DNA of 64,000 nt from Lonicera japonica (GCA_021464415.1 CM038469.1:6922501-6986500); one strand, 5' to 3'. Numbered from the stretch's first letter, positions 1-12,078 are shown. Notes: a model not told the origin generated them from the sequence alone. Translations and numbers: made by a program.

Positions 1-1
1 T

Positions 2-2214
2 ACAGCGTATCCATGTGCACGCAATAAGAGCTACTACGGTCGAGGTCCTCTTCAGCTCGCATGGAACTACAATTACGGACCAGCTGGAGAGAGCAACGGT
101 TTTGACGGACTAAACAACCCCGAAATCGTGGCCACCAATGCCGTTATCTGCTTCAGAGCCTCCTTGTGGTATTGGATGACAAACGTTCACTCTATCATGA
201 CTTCTGGACAAGGGTTTGGCGCAACCATTAATGCTATTTACGGTGATGAACAAGAATGCAATAATAGTCAAAACTCTGGTGCTGCTACTAGACGCGTTGA
301 TTATTACACAGGATTTTGTAGCCAACTTGGTGTTTCGCCTGGCGAAAATCTACAATGTTCAGGTCGTTTAGTTTTTTCTTTTAATTATATATTATTATTA
401 TTTTTGTATAAATTTATGTTTTGAAAAAGAAAGTAAGAATCTTAATATGGGACAAATGGAGGAATTATTATTTTATAATCTCCTATTGTGAGTAGGAATT
501 TGTTGACCCTCATTTAAAGATGGTTACGATGACTCTTGTATTTGATTGGTGAATGCAATAATATTTTTTATTATTTTATTACATCTACCAATCAAATGTA
601 ATGGTCACCATGATCCTCTTTATAGGATGGTCAGCAAATTCTTACTCATGTTATACAATGACTAGCTAGTTTGTGATAGTTAGCGAAACACAAAATTGTG
701 TTAATTAAGTCAAATACACCACAAATAATGAGAGAGAAAATACTAAACTCCAATTAAATAAAAAGGTATGAATTATGATATTTTACAAGTTTGCCCACTT
801 GAAATTCATGTTAATAAACAATTAAATACAAAATGGATTAATGGACCAAAATTACCATATATATATATATATATTATATCTTCTAAGATTTTTTTTTCTT
901 TTAATATATTACAAACCTTGCAAAATTTAATCCTGATTTTTGTCTTTGTTCCTTGTCTCAGCTATTGATGGACCTCATAGTCTTACACCACTGTCACAAA
1001 GGAAACGAAAGACTAAATGGTCATTGAAGTTTGGGGTAGGTCTCGGTGGAGGAATAGCAGTACTATCAATTTTGAGTTACTTGGTTTTCCGACGATGGCG
1101 GAAAGTTGGTTTAACCGATAAGAAGTTAAGAGATTCGTTCCTACCATCAGATATTCGGCTTTTTTCACTTGCTGAAATTAAATCTTGTACTAACAACTTT
1201 GACGACAATCTTGTGCTCGGTGTTGGAGGATTTGGCAAGGTGTATAAAGGCTGTATAGACAACAGTGCAACTATCGTTGCGATCAAGCGTTTGAACGTTT
1301 CGTCTCATCAAGGAATTCGTGAGTTTGAAACAGAGATTGAAATGCTATCCAAACTACGACATCTTCATCTTGTGTCCCTAATTGGATGCTGCGAGGATAA
1401 TGGGGAAATGGTATTGGTCTATGATTATATGGCTAATGGTACCTTACGAGCCCATCTTTGCAACCCGAATAATCCTCTATCATGGAAGCATCGCCTTCAA
1501 ATATGTATCGGATCTGCGCGGGGACTGCAATATCTTCATACAAGTTCAAAGCACAAAATTATTCACCGTGATGTGAAGTCCACTAATATTTTACTAGACG
1601 AAAGATGGGTAGCGAAAGTCTCCGATTTTGGTTTATCCAAGATGGGACCCACCGGTGTATCTCACACCCACGTGACCACCATGGTTAAAGGTAGTTTCGG
1701 GTACTTGGACCCCGAGTACTATCGGCTACAAAGATTGACAGATAAGTCTGACGTGTACTCGTTTGGAGTGGTTTTATTCGAAGTGTTATCCGGTAAGCCA
1801 GCGATTATTGAAGACATACCTGAGGAGCCGGTGAATTTGGCCGAGTGGGCTCAATGTTGTTATAAAACGGGGGCCCTTGATGAAATTATTGATCTTCATG
1901 TACTGGACGAGATTGCACCAGAATGTTTAAAGAAGTTTGCCGATGTAGCTTATAGTTGCGTCCAAGAACAAGGGATCAATAGACCATCAATGAGTGATGT
2001 GGTTTGGAGTTTGGAGCTTGCATTACAACTTCAAGAGACTGCTGAGAATATGAGTGCTAATGGAGCTGCACTTGAGACCTTAGAAAATTTCATGAATTTA
2101 CCTTTCCATCTTAGAGAGGATGCCTTAACAGAGCATAATAAGAGCTTATTTGGGTGGTCTATAGAATTAGCAAGCAGCTCGGGAAGTAGTATGTCATTAC
2201 CGAGTAATAACTAA
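2..2214 (+). CDS. GH19 chitinase-domain receptor-like kinase (5' partial; exons 2-362 and 962-2214)
   Basis: Predicted plasma-membrane receptor kinase with an extracellular chitinase-type domain. Exon 1 enters the window in frame at base 2 and encodes the C-terminal part of a glycoside hydrolase family 19 domain: YYGRGPLQLAWNYNYGPAGE, the tryptophan-rich ICFRASLWYWM, GFGATINAIYGDEQEC and a C-terminal GENLQC. A good donor (CAG|GTCGTT) ends it at 362 in phase 1. Exon 2 starts after TTGTCTCAG at 962 and restores the frame. It encodes a basic linker, a TM helix (GVGLGGGIAVLSILSYLVF) and a complete kinase: GVGGFG loop, Lys codon at 1285, HRD Asp at 1570, DFG Asp at 1624, GSFGYLDPEYY. The sequence resembles the FERONIA/CrRLK1L kinases, including the late ALQLQE motif, and all catalytic residues are present. 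The GH19 catalytic glutamates lie upstream, outside the window. The exon join is inferred from splice signals and phase. Alternatively, a chitinase gene ends at 424 and the kinase has another 5' exon. Each domain call is firm. Confidence 0.72.
363..961 (+). other. Phase-1 intron of the GH19-kinase gene
   Basis: Runs from GT at 363 to AG at 960-961. The first 126 bases are AT-rich and unremarkable, then comes a foldback MITE. From about 650 to the acceptor the sequence is homologous to the 3' part of the intron in the second kinase gene (about 38600-38880). The 5' part has no match there. A short (AT)n tract lies at about 857-875. Confidence 0.6.
489..648. mobile_element. Foldback MITE in the intron
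   Basis: About 60 bases at the left end (TGAGTAGGAATTTGTTGACC...) are inverted imperfectly at the right end, around a short AT-rich loop, so the whole 160-bp unit can fold into one hairpin. It has no coding capacity. It sits right beside the point where homology to the other kinase gene's intron begins. The target duplication is not clear. Confidence 0.6.
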
Positions 2215-2626
2215 TGTATTCACATAGCCTCGCAATTGGGAGTCAATATAAAAAATGGCTTAATTATACTCCATTTATATGTAATTAAGGTTGTACATGT
2301 CAGTGTTATGACAAACCCCGCCTTGTGTGGTGGGATGGCACTTTGGTAGAATTAGTGGAGCTTTTCACTCCTTTGTATTTATGTTTGAATCATGAGAAAC
2401 TATTCTTTAACAAATTCTTAAAGTTAGTTTTAGAAGGATAATTAGATTTCTATAGTATTATATTTATATTTTATAATATATAAACATTAGATCAGTTGCT
2501 AGCCAAGGCGCTAAGTCCCCTCCTACCTACTGCATGACAAATGCCTAGATATTTTCAAAACATTGATAAATGTAGTATGGCAAATGCAATCAATTGAACT
2601 TTTCAATAACTAGGTATTGTTTATGC

Positions 2627-3605
2627 CATGCCTTAACAGACCATAATAAGAGCTTGTGATGCGATCCGGTTTAGCCCCAGTTTTTATTCAATCATGGTGG
2701 TTCGTTGCATTTCAAATGATAATCCAAACTTGATGACACACAAGGATAAAGCATGAAAATTCAAAAGGAATTCCATATAATTCCACATGCTTGATGCAAG
2801 AAGCTAAGTGATAAACATGCATTCTAAGGGGTTTCTAAAGATTAGGCATTGGAGTTTAAGATGAAGAAAGCTCGAAGTTAAAAGGCGAAGAAATTAGAAG
2901 AAGTGTTTGCTTAAAGCGTGGGCACGTCAAAGCTAGGAGTTGTAACCGAAAGGCTGAAGTGCTGTTTTGATAAGGCGCGGGCACGCCTTAAAGTCCGAAA
3001 TTCAGCCTTATTTTTCTAGCGTGTTCTCACGATCAGCTAGCGAAGAATTTAATTAGTTTTATTATTATTTTGGCAGCTTCTTTATTTCTTTAATAGGCTT
3101 TTTGTTTTAATTAGGAGATAATATTTAGTTTGTTTCCTTTTATTAGGATTCCTATTTTTAATAGGAAATAGTTTCCTTCTTGTTTTAGGATTCTATTGTT
3201 TTGTTTACTCCTATTTAAAGGAGGCACAATATTGTTTTATTAATCAAGTTATCAAGACAATTATGATTAATTAAATTGAGAGTTTTCTCTTTGTGTTCTC
3301 TAAGAACATGTTGAGCATGTTAAATTGATTCATTCACGTGTTTCTTGACTTATCAATCTAGCATCAACACTAGATTGTGGCGTCATTCACTTTATTGAGG
3401 TTCGCGATTCTTTAAGCGTTGGGTTTAGGTTCCATTATCCATCAATTTGTCATATTCCAAGGTTCAAGTCTGTTTATAGACTACGGGTCAAGGATTTACA
3501 AACAACCTGGTTAGGAGTACGATCCGGGATCGCATCAGCTTGTTTGGGTCGATTGAATTAGCAAGCAGCTTTTGAAGTAATATGTCATTACTGGGTAACA
3601 ACTGA
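2627..3605 (+). pseudogene. Kinase C-terminal fragment split by an LTR
   Basis: The bases at 2629-2656 and 3538-3605 correspond to the final roughly 30 codons of the upstream kinase (ending in the IELASS region and a stop). They form the head of the tandem tail copy. No promoter or kinase core is attached. An 881-bp solo LTR interrupts the fragment, so it is a dead duplication product. Confidence 0.7.
2657..3537 (+). mobile_element. Solo LTR, 881 bp, TSD GCTTG
   Basis: Begins TGATGCGATCC and ends GGATCGCATCA, giving TG...CA ends within an 11-bp inverted repeat. It is flanked by the perfect 5-bp duplication GCTTG (2652-2656 and 3538-3542). A TATA-like CTATTTAAAGG near 3211 followed by a pyrimidine-rich stretch suggests plus orientation. 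No internal region or second LTR is present. Confidence 0.85.
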
Positions 3606-4605
3606 TGTATTCACATAGCCTCACAATTAGGAATGAATATAAAAAATGGCTCAATTATACTCCATTTATATGTAATTAAGGTTGTACATGTCAGAATTAT
3701 GACGAACCCGCCTTGTGTGGTGGGATGGCAATTCGGTAGAATTAGTGGAGCTTTTCACTCCTTTTTTTTATGTTTGAATCATAAGAAACTATTCTTTAAC
3801 AAATTCTTAAAGTCGGTTTTAGAAGGAAGATTATATTTATGTAGTATTATATTTATAATATATAAACATTAGATTGGCTGCTAGCCAAGGAGCTAAGTCC
3901 CCTCCTACATACTGCATGACAATTGCCTAGATATTTTTAGAACATTGATAGATGTAGTATGACAAATGCAATCAATTGAACTTTTCAATAACTAGGTATC
4001 GTCTATGCCGTATGACATAATTAAATAAAAAAATCATAATTAAAAATTAGTGTACCGTGTAAATAGCATAAAAAATAATAACACAAATGAAAAAAAAATT
4101 ACAGTAGACAAATTTTTTGTAATGAGTAAATCATCTCTACAAAATTTTAATAAAAAAATTTAAACAAGAAGTAGATGTAGTAAAAATTTGATACATATGT
4201 TTATTTTGTGAAATTGATCTACTCATTTCAAAAATCATCTCCACCAAGTTTCGTGAAAAAAAACTCATCAATTTAAGTCTCGAACTAGATCCTTTTAGAC
4301 CAACTTGAATGAAAGAAATAATAAAACGAGCCAAGTCCAACTTTCCCCATCATTTTGTTACTCTACTTAATTATATATTGCAAGTAACTTGAGATCCACA
4401 CAAATGTTGTTTCCTTCTAAACAAGCTTTTAGTACTTTAAGTTCCAATTAATATGGTCAAATATATTATAAAGAATGAAATATGCTTTTATGGAAGATCA
4501 AAATTTAATTGATAACTCTATAAGCTAGTCAACACTCGCAGAGTTCAACAAAACCCAAACAACCCACCAAAAAATTCAAAAACGAAACGCGTACCTCAAG
4601 CTAAA

Positions 4606-6790
4606 ATGCCTTCCAATTCCACTCCCCACATTGCTATGCTCCCTTTTCTTCATATCTCTCATAATGATCATCTTCACTTCTTCTATCTTTTACTTTTACC
4701 TTCCATTCATCTCCAATTCCACTCCTTCTAACCCTCAATTCCATGTTTTTTTTTACCTCATTCACTTTCCCCCAAATCGTGAATTTACAAACCCAAATTG
4801 GAGCCTTGTTAGAGCAATTCCTGTTGGTTGGAAAATACCCAAGAGAGGGGTGAATAGGGTTTAAAAACTTTAATGCAGAATTAAAAACTTTTCTAACAAT
4901 GTTTAAGTAAAACAAATTTACTAAACAAATATATCAAGGAATGTAAGCACATAAACAATTAAAAAAACAATCTCAAGAGCAAATAATCAAACAATCAATA
5001 ATAAAGAGATTGAGTAAGAAAGATTGAACCGATTTGAAGTCCAAGGCTTTTTGTCCACACGGTTCTGGTTTACCAAACCATAATTCGCGCTCGGTTAGTT
5101 TTTCAAGAATTTTCACTAATAACAATCTCCTTCCGGGTGAAGATCAAACCACTACAAGTGTATCCTCTCACACACTTTTTACAAATATTGCTTGACCACA
5201 ATATTCACACAAGAATCTCTCTTGCTAACCTTGTGAAATTTACCTTTCACAATTTCTAAACAAGAATTTACCTTCTATTTTTTCCTATGAGATTTAACTC
5301 TCACAATTGAATACTAAATTGTTTGGTAATTCACACCAATTAACAATAACTCTCAAGTGTTTAAAGAATACAATTGAAGCTCACACTAGAGTTACTTGTT
5401 TAATCAAGATTTATAGCTCAATAAGAATGATTCAAGATGTGTAGAATGAGTCTTGGAAGTCATATATATAGTCCTAAAAGTGATATAGTTGTTTGAGAAG
5501 TTTGGTACCAAAAATAATAAAAAATCAGAAATCCAACGGCTATATTCTGAAGCATCAGTCGACTAAGCACAACTAATAGTCAACTGATGGACCCTTAGTT
5601 GACTGAGCAAAGCTGCTTAGTCGACTGATGGACCAGACTGCCCATCAAGCCATAAGGCCAAAAATTCCAATTTTTACACTTTTGCATATAAGCTCCAAAA
5701 TTAATTCTAATGCTTTGAGGACCATAAAAATAAGTTCATAAGACACCTATTTTCAGAAAAAGTCAAAATACGATCATTTGAATTTAATATGAATTTATTT
5801 CAAAACCAGTTTTTGCTAAAATGATGTTTTGAAAGAAATTTTGATTCAAACTGATTTTGATCAATCTAAGAATGATATTTCAATATGTATGAGATATATA
5901 AATAATCAAATAAGAAACTTTACATAATATCTAAGCACTCACTCAATTATCGAATTAACGAGTCTTTGAATGATTTGATTTGTTTCTTCAATTTGATTCA
6001 TCCTTGAAGCTTTTGTCTTGAAGCTTTTGCATGTGATCCTTGATCTTGATCTTCATGAATTGCATTGTGATGAGATTAATCTTATTGCTAGTCCAATGCA
6101 TAGTTGACTTGATCGGATATTAATTGAATGATCCTTGTCAAACTTCCTTTGAGCAATCATGCTATTTTTGATTTTTCAAATAAGAAAGCTATAATCTTAA
6201 ATCAAGAACATGTTAAATTACACATGATTGATTTATTGTTATTATCAAAATAAGATTATGACCTTTAGGTCAACAATTCCATTCCGAAAAATTCACAACC
6301 AAAATCGTCTTCTAACTTATCAAGTTCTTCGAATCACTATATCCTCGGATAAGCTTACAAATATTTAAAAACAAATGGGTTAGTGTAAATAGCATGTCCC
6401 TTTCTGCTAAATTCAATATTGATGAAAGCCAGGGAAGATTCTAATCGGGCTAGATTTTAGCCCAACGACGGGCACTTTTGCAGCAATAATTAGGGGGCAG
6501 AGAAAAACGCTAAGATTTCCTTAGGGCGTCTTTCAATGAGTTAATTGCTTTGAGAGGGTTAATTTCTTTATAGTGGGCTCAACATTGCCTTAATTTCTTT
6601 GGTAATACATTTGACATTGTGCATTTTACTCTGTTTATGGATGGGTGGATTGGGAAAGGATGTTGGAGTTTGTTTTGTTTGATTGGAACAGGGTCCGTAG
6701 GCCTAAGGGTATCCTTTGGGTGGACAAGTTCTTTTGTGAAAACAAAGTTGAGTTTTTATTACATTCAAGAAATTTTAGCTTTTGACTTTC
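4606..6790 (+). pseudogene. Methyltransferase-like pseudogene, copy A
   Basis: Remnant of a plant membrane-anchored SAM-methyltransferase-like protein. The ATG at 4606 is followed by a hydrophobic N-terminal anchor (LIMIIFTSSIFYFYLPF, reached by a frameshift). After the LTR insertion, 6445-6510 encodes a motif-I-like stretch resembling GLDFSPTTGTFAA, and 6640-6745 a stretch resembling LEFVLFDW..VRRPKGILWVDKFFCE. Stops and frameshifts separate the pieces and a 1454-bp solo LTR splits the reading frame. The family is judged from the resemblance to the plant motif VLRPGG.FWLDHFFC. The better preserved copy is at 41140-41830. Confidence 0.55.
4822..6275 (-). mobile_element. Solo LTR (family L1), 1454 bp, TSD ATTCC
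   Basis: On the minus strand it starts TGTTGACC and ends CCAACA. It is flanked by ATTCC at 4817-4821 and 6276-6280. The matching position in copy B (about 41257-41268) has no insertion, which gives the empty site. It shares its whole length with the LTRs at 12079-13638 and 23371-24919, including GAGAGGGGTGAATAG near the plus-strand left end. Confidence 0.88.
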
Positions 6791-8443
6791 AATAATGCTT
6801 TGTGTTTTTATTACAAGTTTGTGTTTCCTTGGTGGAAATCTCTTAGAATTATTTGTTTTTATGTTTTTAAGTTTTCATTAATTTGTCAAGGGACCAATTT
6901 TGAGGTACAACTTTCTTTACCTTATTTTTTTTTATCATTTCCTAAAGTTTGAAAAATAAACTTTCTTTAAGTTAGAACAATTAGCATCTGGTCCTTGTTT
7001 AAACTATTTTTGAGGATACAATCCACATTTTTTTGGGGTTAAAGTAAGTGGGATAGCATTAGGATCCTTGTGCTCGTGGAGGAAGCACTCTTTATACTAG
7101 GGAGAAGTATAATGTCATTTTATTTGCATTTAAGATATATTTTTTCCTTTTTTTCAAGTGGACAGTTTTTTTTTCTTAACCTAAAAATGAGCCTCCTAGT
7201 TTGAAGGTAAATGATTTTGATAATATTTAGTGAAGTGAAAATTTTCATTAATCTTTTCAAAAAGAATTAACACAATTTAATTTTAAAACTAGTTCACTGT
7301 GTGAAAAAATTCTAGACCCGCATGAGAACTACATACATGCAAAGGATTTAGCTACATCCCGAGTGAAATATTTGTGCACGTTCTGTTCTTCTACATTTTT
7401 ATGTACAAGTTATGCATGTGTTATTCGAATAGAAGTGATTTAAAAAAGTTAAAAAATAATAAATATCATAACAATTAAGAGCTACATTACCCTCAGTGTT
7501 AGCGAGTTTGAATTACATAGCTTACTTTGTAGTGTAAATCAATTTTTTTAATTTTTTTGTAAAATAAAAACCCGTAAGGCCATCGGTATGGCTAACTTGT
7601 TAAATTTAGCCTACCATTTGTAATGAATTTTCACCAAAAAAGAGAAAGAAAAGGGCAAAAATGTCACAGAAGATGGATTGAGCATTATCTCTTCCATCGT
7701 CCTATAAAAATAATTGGGGATAAAATAGGACAATCACAACAATCAGTGATAAAGGTCACAGAGATAGGGATAGTAGGGGTTTTTATACACAAGAATGAAA
7801 AGACAATCTGACCGAACACACCCTGGTGATTTGCTCTATCATTGTGAGGAGCTCACTCACTCATTATTGGAAGAGAGCTCTCTCTTCCGGGGTTTCTATA
7901 ACTCTCTCAGTTTGTTGTATTAGAGGGAGATATATCAAATAGAAAAAAAGATGATGACAGTGGTGCCAACAACCGAGGAAGTTCTGGCTTTCTCCGTCGT
8001 TCGCTTCACTTCTCATATTTCCTGATCCAACGCTAGTCCTGAGGTAAATCACCACCCTCTAGCTACCTTTTGTTTTGGCCCTAACAAGAAAATTTCACAC
8101 AAACACACACACATATAGATAAAAAAATACTAGCCTCCGTGGCACACTGCAAATTGTGGAAGCAAGAGGCCAACTCTTTGAGTAGAGTTTAACGAAATTT
8201 GGCATTCAGCTATTCAGTGCAGCTAATGCAATAAATGAATTGTATACAAAACTAATATTTCTTTATAATATCATAAGCCTAACTAAAGAAAAAACTGAAA
8301 ATCATAAAGCACCATAGAACATAGGAAAAATCCTGATTTTTTCTATTTATTCTTGTGGTTTTGATTAAGATTGTGTGTGAAGATGTATTCTACATGTTTG
8401 CACGCTCATATATTTGATTGCACTTGTACTCATTCATTCTAGT

Positions 8444-8676
8444 TTACTATAGCAAATCTTATATTTTGCCGCGGTCATCGACCGTGCAAATTTTATCGTC
8501 GTCACAGTCATTGACCATTGTTACAAATGAAAGTCACACTTTCTATTGGACTTGTCACAGGTTTTGACCATGACAAACGTGTTTATCCTAGTGCTAATTG
8601 CCACGGTCAATGACTGTGATAACAGGCCTTTGTTATAGTTTTTGACCGTGACAAATTCCTATTTTTGGTGTAGTGC
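8444..8676 (+). mobile_element. Mini CACTA-like element or right terminus
   Basis: The right end reads TTTTTGGTGTAGTG, which is CACTACACCAAAAA on the minus strand, a standard CACTA terminus. Inside are several copies of TGTCACGGTCA/TGACCGTGACA in both orientations, as in subterminal transposase-binding repeats. A degenerate left end (TACTATAGCAAA) may lie at 8444. No 3-bp duplication is clear. Confidence 0.5.
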
Positions 8677-11600
8677 TGTGCTTAACTGGTGTTACTATTA
8701 CGTTCCCTGTAGTAAAAGTTTCTACATTATTCTTAGGGGTCAGAGCGCTAAGCAACTATTTTATTCGTGGAGGCACAACTACATGATAACAAGCACATGG
8801 ATGGATTTGGCCTCCTTAATGCTTACTTCTATGGACTTGGTGTTTTCTAAAGCATTCGAGAAAGGTTATATGTGTGAAATTCGTGTTCTAAAACATTTTA
8901 TGTTCATAATTTGGAAAAGGTTTTGTCCGTAAATTGTAAATCTCGGAATTACCTTTTCAGGCATATAAAGATAGTCTCAATCAGAGTTCTGAGCGAGAAG
9001 TTATGGCCAAAACAAGATCGAAGAAAGTTTACTCGCAAACCGGTATACATGTTTTGGTATACCAGTCCGGCATCTATAGTTTAGGGAAAAATTAGACTAT
9101 AGGCCGGTTTGCAATTTTGGCATACCGGTCCTCCATACGAAACTGAGCACTAACTTAACCCATTTAAAGTCGGTTTTGTCCCCTTGTTCACTCATTTTCA
9201 ACCCACACACTTCTATAACCATTTAGAGAGTTTTAAAGAGAGAAGGAGAGACATTCTTAAGCAATTCTCGCATATTTTTTATTCTCGATAGAAGATTTGC
9301 GCTCCAAACTCATCAAATCCTTCTTTATTTCACTATTCATCTTCTTCTTCCTTGAGATTGCTTTGGGAAAGGCTTGGATCATCAAGTTTCTTTTTCTTTC
9401 TCACTCATAACTCGAGGTAGGGGTTATATTATTTTCGAAACTCGATAAAATGATTTATGCTTGATAATAGTTATATTTTTGGTTTGTTTTAATTTGAGAA
9501 ATTATAAATAAAGAGACCTATAAGGTTTGATGATTTATATGGCTATATTTACATGATTTAAGGCAAGACATGCCCTACCCATTTGTTGTAATGTGTTATT
9601 GGAACTATATATGGTATCTCCTGGTTGTGTGAATGTTGTTTGTGGGAAAACTGAAATTATTGATGATTTATACACACCAATAGATATAGAATGGGATGTA
9701 CTTGAGTGGGTATGGCATAGATTACTTGGTGTTTGCATGAAATAGCTTGTTTGCATACTATATACATCATTATTGTGTCAACCACTGCTTGGAGACTCTT
9801 GGCACATGGATATCATTCTTATGGCTCATCACATTGGGCGTATATCTCCTTTCTATGATGATGAAAGCTAGCTATGATTATTATATCGTTCTGAGTGTGA
9901 TATGATCGTGATATGAATCCGGCTGTGATTCTATTGTGACCCTTCTGTTAGAGTGATATACTAAAAGCCATAATTTTCTTATTGGTTTGGATATGTTATA
10001 AACTTGGTTTTGTTATTTTAATGAGAATCTTTATGGACAATTGTTGCATTATATTATTTATTTAAATATTATGCATGTGTGTCTTTTATTCCATATAGTA
10101 GATGATTTGGTGTGTAGAGTATAACTTACACACATAAGATCATATTATCGATTCTTATGGAATATAAGTTTAATAGTTCACAGTCTTAGTTGGAATTGGA
10201 CACCTATCAGTAGGATTGTAAATCAAGTTTTAGTAGTTTATCTTGACTACAGGAAACGATATAGTTTTAACTCGTTGTGCTAATACATTTTATGTGTATT
10301 GAATATGACCAGCTTGGGTTAATTATTTTTTATACTGACTATATAAAACAATTTAAAATCTCATGGTTGTTATGATTACTTATACTCTTAATCTTGAAAT
10401 AATTAATAAACATATATATGTAATGTTTGTTGTTTTGACTCATTAAGAGTGAGATTCATTTATTGATCAATAATCTTCGTGAGTTGGATGACGACACTAT
10501 ATGTATGATAAGTATTAATTATTGACGAAATCCACATCCCGATATAGGGATTGATAATAGCCCCTTGAGAAGCTTATAAGTTTTGATCATGTCAAACCCT
10601 GCAAGTGGATTATGTTAATCCGACATGTCAAATAAGTTAAGTGGTAGGCTCAAGGATTAAGAAGTCATTTAAATATAATTTTCAGTAATTTAATTTAAAT
10701 GACAGTTATCTGTAATCTTAAGGTAGGGAGAATAATAAGTATTTAATAACAAGGAGCTCAAAATATAATTTTAAGATAAGAATTGGAATGCAATTATAAT
10801 TCTTTAGTGGTGCAAATTATAATTTATGGAAGGAACTAATTCATAGTGGAATTAGGTTTCTAGCTTTTCGTAGGAAGCCCAAACACTTATTTCTCGTTAA
10901 AGTCCTTATCGTAGCCTTATATATACGTCGGCCTTGTCTCTTCTCATCATAACAATAATTCTCATAAGTTAGGGTTTATTCTACTGAGAGAGGAGAAAAT
11001 TTTAGTGATACCGTAGCCCACACTCGGTGCAAGATTTGATGGCGAAAGGAATACAATAGAAGATTTTTAGGTTTTCAGTACTCTAGTCGTAAATCAATCG
11101 TAACTTTTGAGCGCACCGTTGGATAGGGTTGATTTTTGGATATGTCATTCGGAACGCAAAGTTAAACTTTTGGGTGTAAAATCAGGACGATCAGAAGTCG
11201 TTTTGATAGCGAAAAATATCGATTTCCGTAGCCTAGCAAGAATTGAAAAATCTGACCAGATCGCAATCTGATGCTTTCAAACCCTAATTTCCTCATATGG
11301 ATCATCTACATGATCCACAAAGGTGAAATCCCTTTATTATTATAGGGTTTTATTAAAGTATTTTATTCAATTTATACGCAATATCAAACGATCCTGTATT
11401 TATGTCTTCATCACCTTTGATGGTGAAGGGATTATGAATTGGTTGGTGCGTACCGATATGAAAAATAAGTAGGGCCTGATGCCCTTGAGTTGAAAATTCC
11501 TAAACCTCCAGAGGGCAGCAACGCGTCGGCTGTCTAGATCCAGTGGTGTGTAGCCCAAAAATCTAGACAACGGTAAGGCGCTGGTGGTTCTGTTGTTATG

Positions 11601-12078
11601 TTACTATTGGTGGACGTGTGGTCCAAATTGATTATGATCGATTGTTATACTTTGGGGCCAATGGGCCATGATATTCTCTGGAGCCGATGGACCAATTTAT
11701 GATCATTGTTGGATTTTTATCTCTGGCAGTCAGGCCCTTTCTATACTCTGGTTCAGTATAGATATATTCTGGCCACATGGCTCTAATGTTGACACAAGGG
11801 ATGTAACCTGCATTGGCATATGCATGTATAGTGAAATGAACATATGATTTTAAACTAAATTGTGTTTTACATGTGATTACTTACCCCTACTAAGCATATA
11901 GCTCGCCCCGTTTCTTTTAAATATTACAGGTAATCACGAATTCCATGGAGACAAAGAGGCGACGGGTTCGGGGACGAAGTAGAAGCCTCTTATACTATAG
12001 TTCTGTTTTGCAATATATAGGGTTATCTGGGACGCCATAGCTAGCCCGAAGATTGTTTATATTTTTGTTGTTCATATG
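8677..12078. other. Non-coding, decayed LTR-like sequence
   Basis: No gene recognised. Stretches such as 8960-9430 and 11080-11280 look like leader or LTR sequence of Ty3-type elements, and 11930-12060 has a retroelement-like flavour (GGCGACGGGTTCGGGGACG). No termini, protein domain or primer-binding site can be fixed. The reading frames here are short and unconvincing. Confidence 0.3.

Larger units (their letters stand above)
2126..4010 (+). repeat. Tandem duplication of the kinase tail and 3' flank
   Basis: The last codons of the kinase plus about 410 bases of 3' flank (landmarks TGTATTCACATAGCCTC, GGTTGTACATGTCAG, GCTAAGTCCCCTCCTAC) occur at 2126-2627. They recur at 2628-2656 plus 3538-4010, with a solo LTR splitting the second copy. 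The same flank follows the other kinase gene at 40102, where its distal part is also repeated. Confidence 0.8.
640..8055 (+). repeat. Segmental duplication copy A, main block
   Basis: The order of kinase exon, 3' tail, AT-rich spacer, methyltransferase pseudogene, spacer and exon-like ATGATGACAGTGGTGCC stretch (from about 7951) is repeated in copy B at 38575-44563, continuing at 50095 after a CACTA insertion. Two solo LTRs (2657-3537 and 4822-6275) are present only in this copy. The stretch 6791-7950 is non-coding spacer matching 41831-42780, then 44440-44563. Confidence 0.75.

Noticed and set aside
363..424. Read-through C-terminus of the chitinase (hydrophobic tail to a stop at 424)
   Set aside because: The tail is AT-rich, low-complexity and intron-like, and begins at a good splice donor. 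A separate chitinase ending here remains a minor alternative.
940..961. Kinase start at the TTG codon at 940
   Set aside because: Not an ATG, and it lies in a polypyrimidine/acceptor region. The frame is open there by chance.
9535..9756. Minus-strand frame of 73 residues in the decayed region
   Set aside because: No motif, no promoter or splice context, and composition like random AT-rich DNA.
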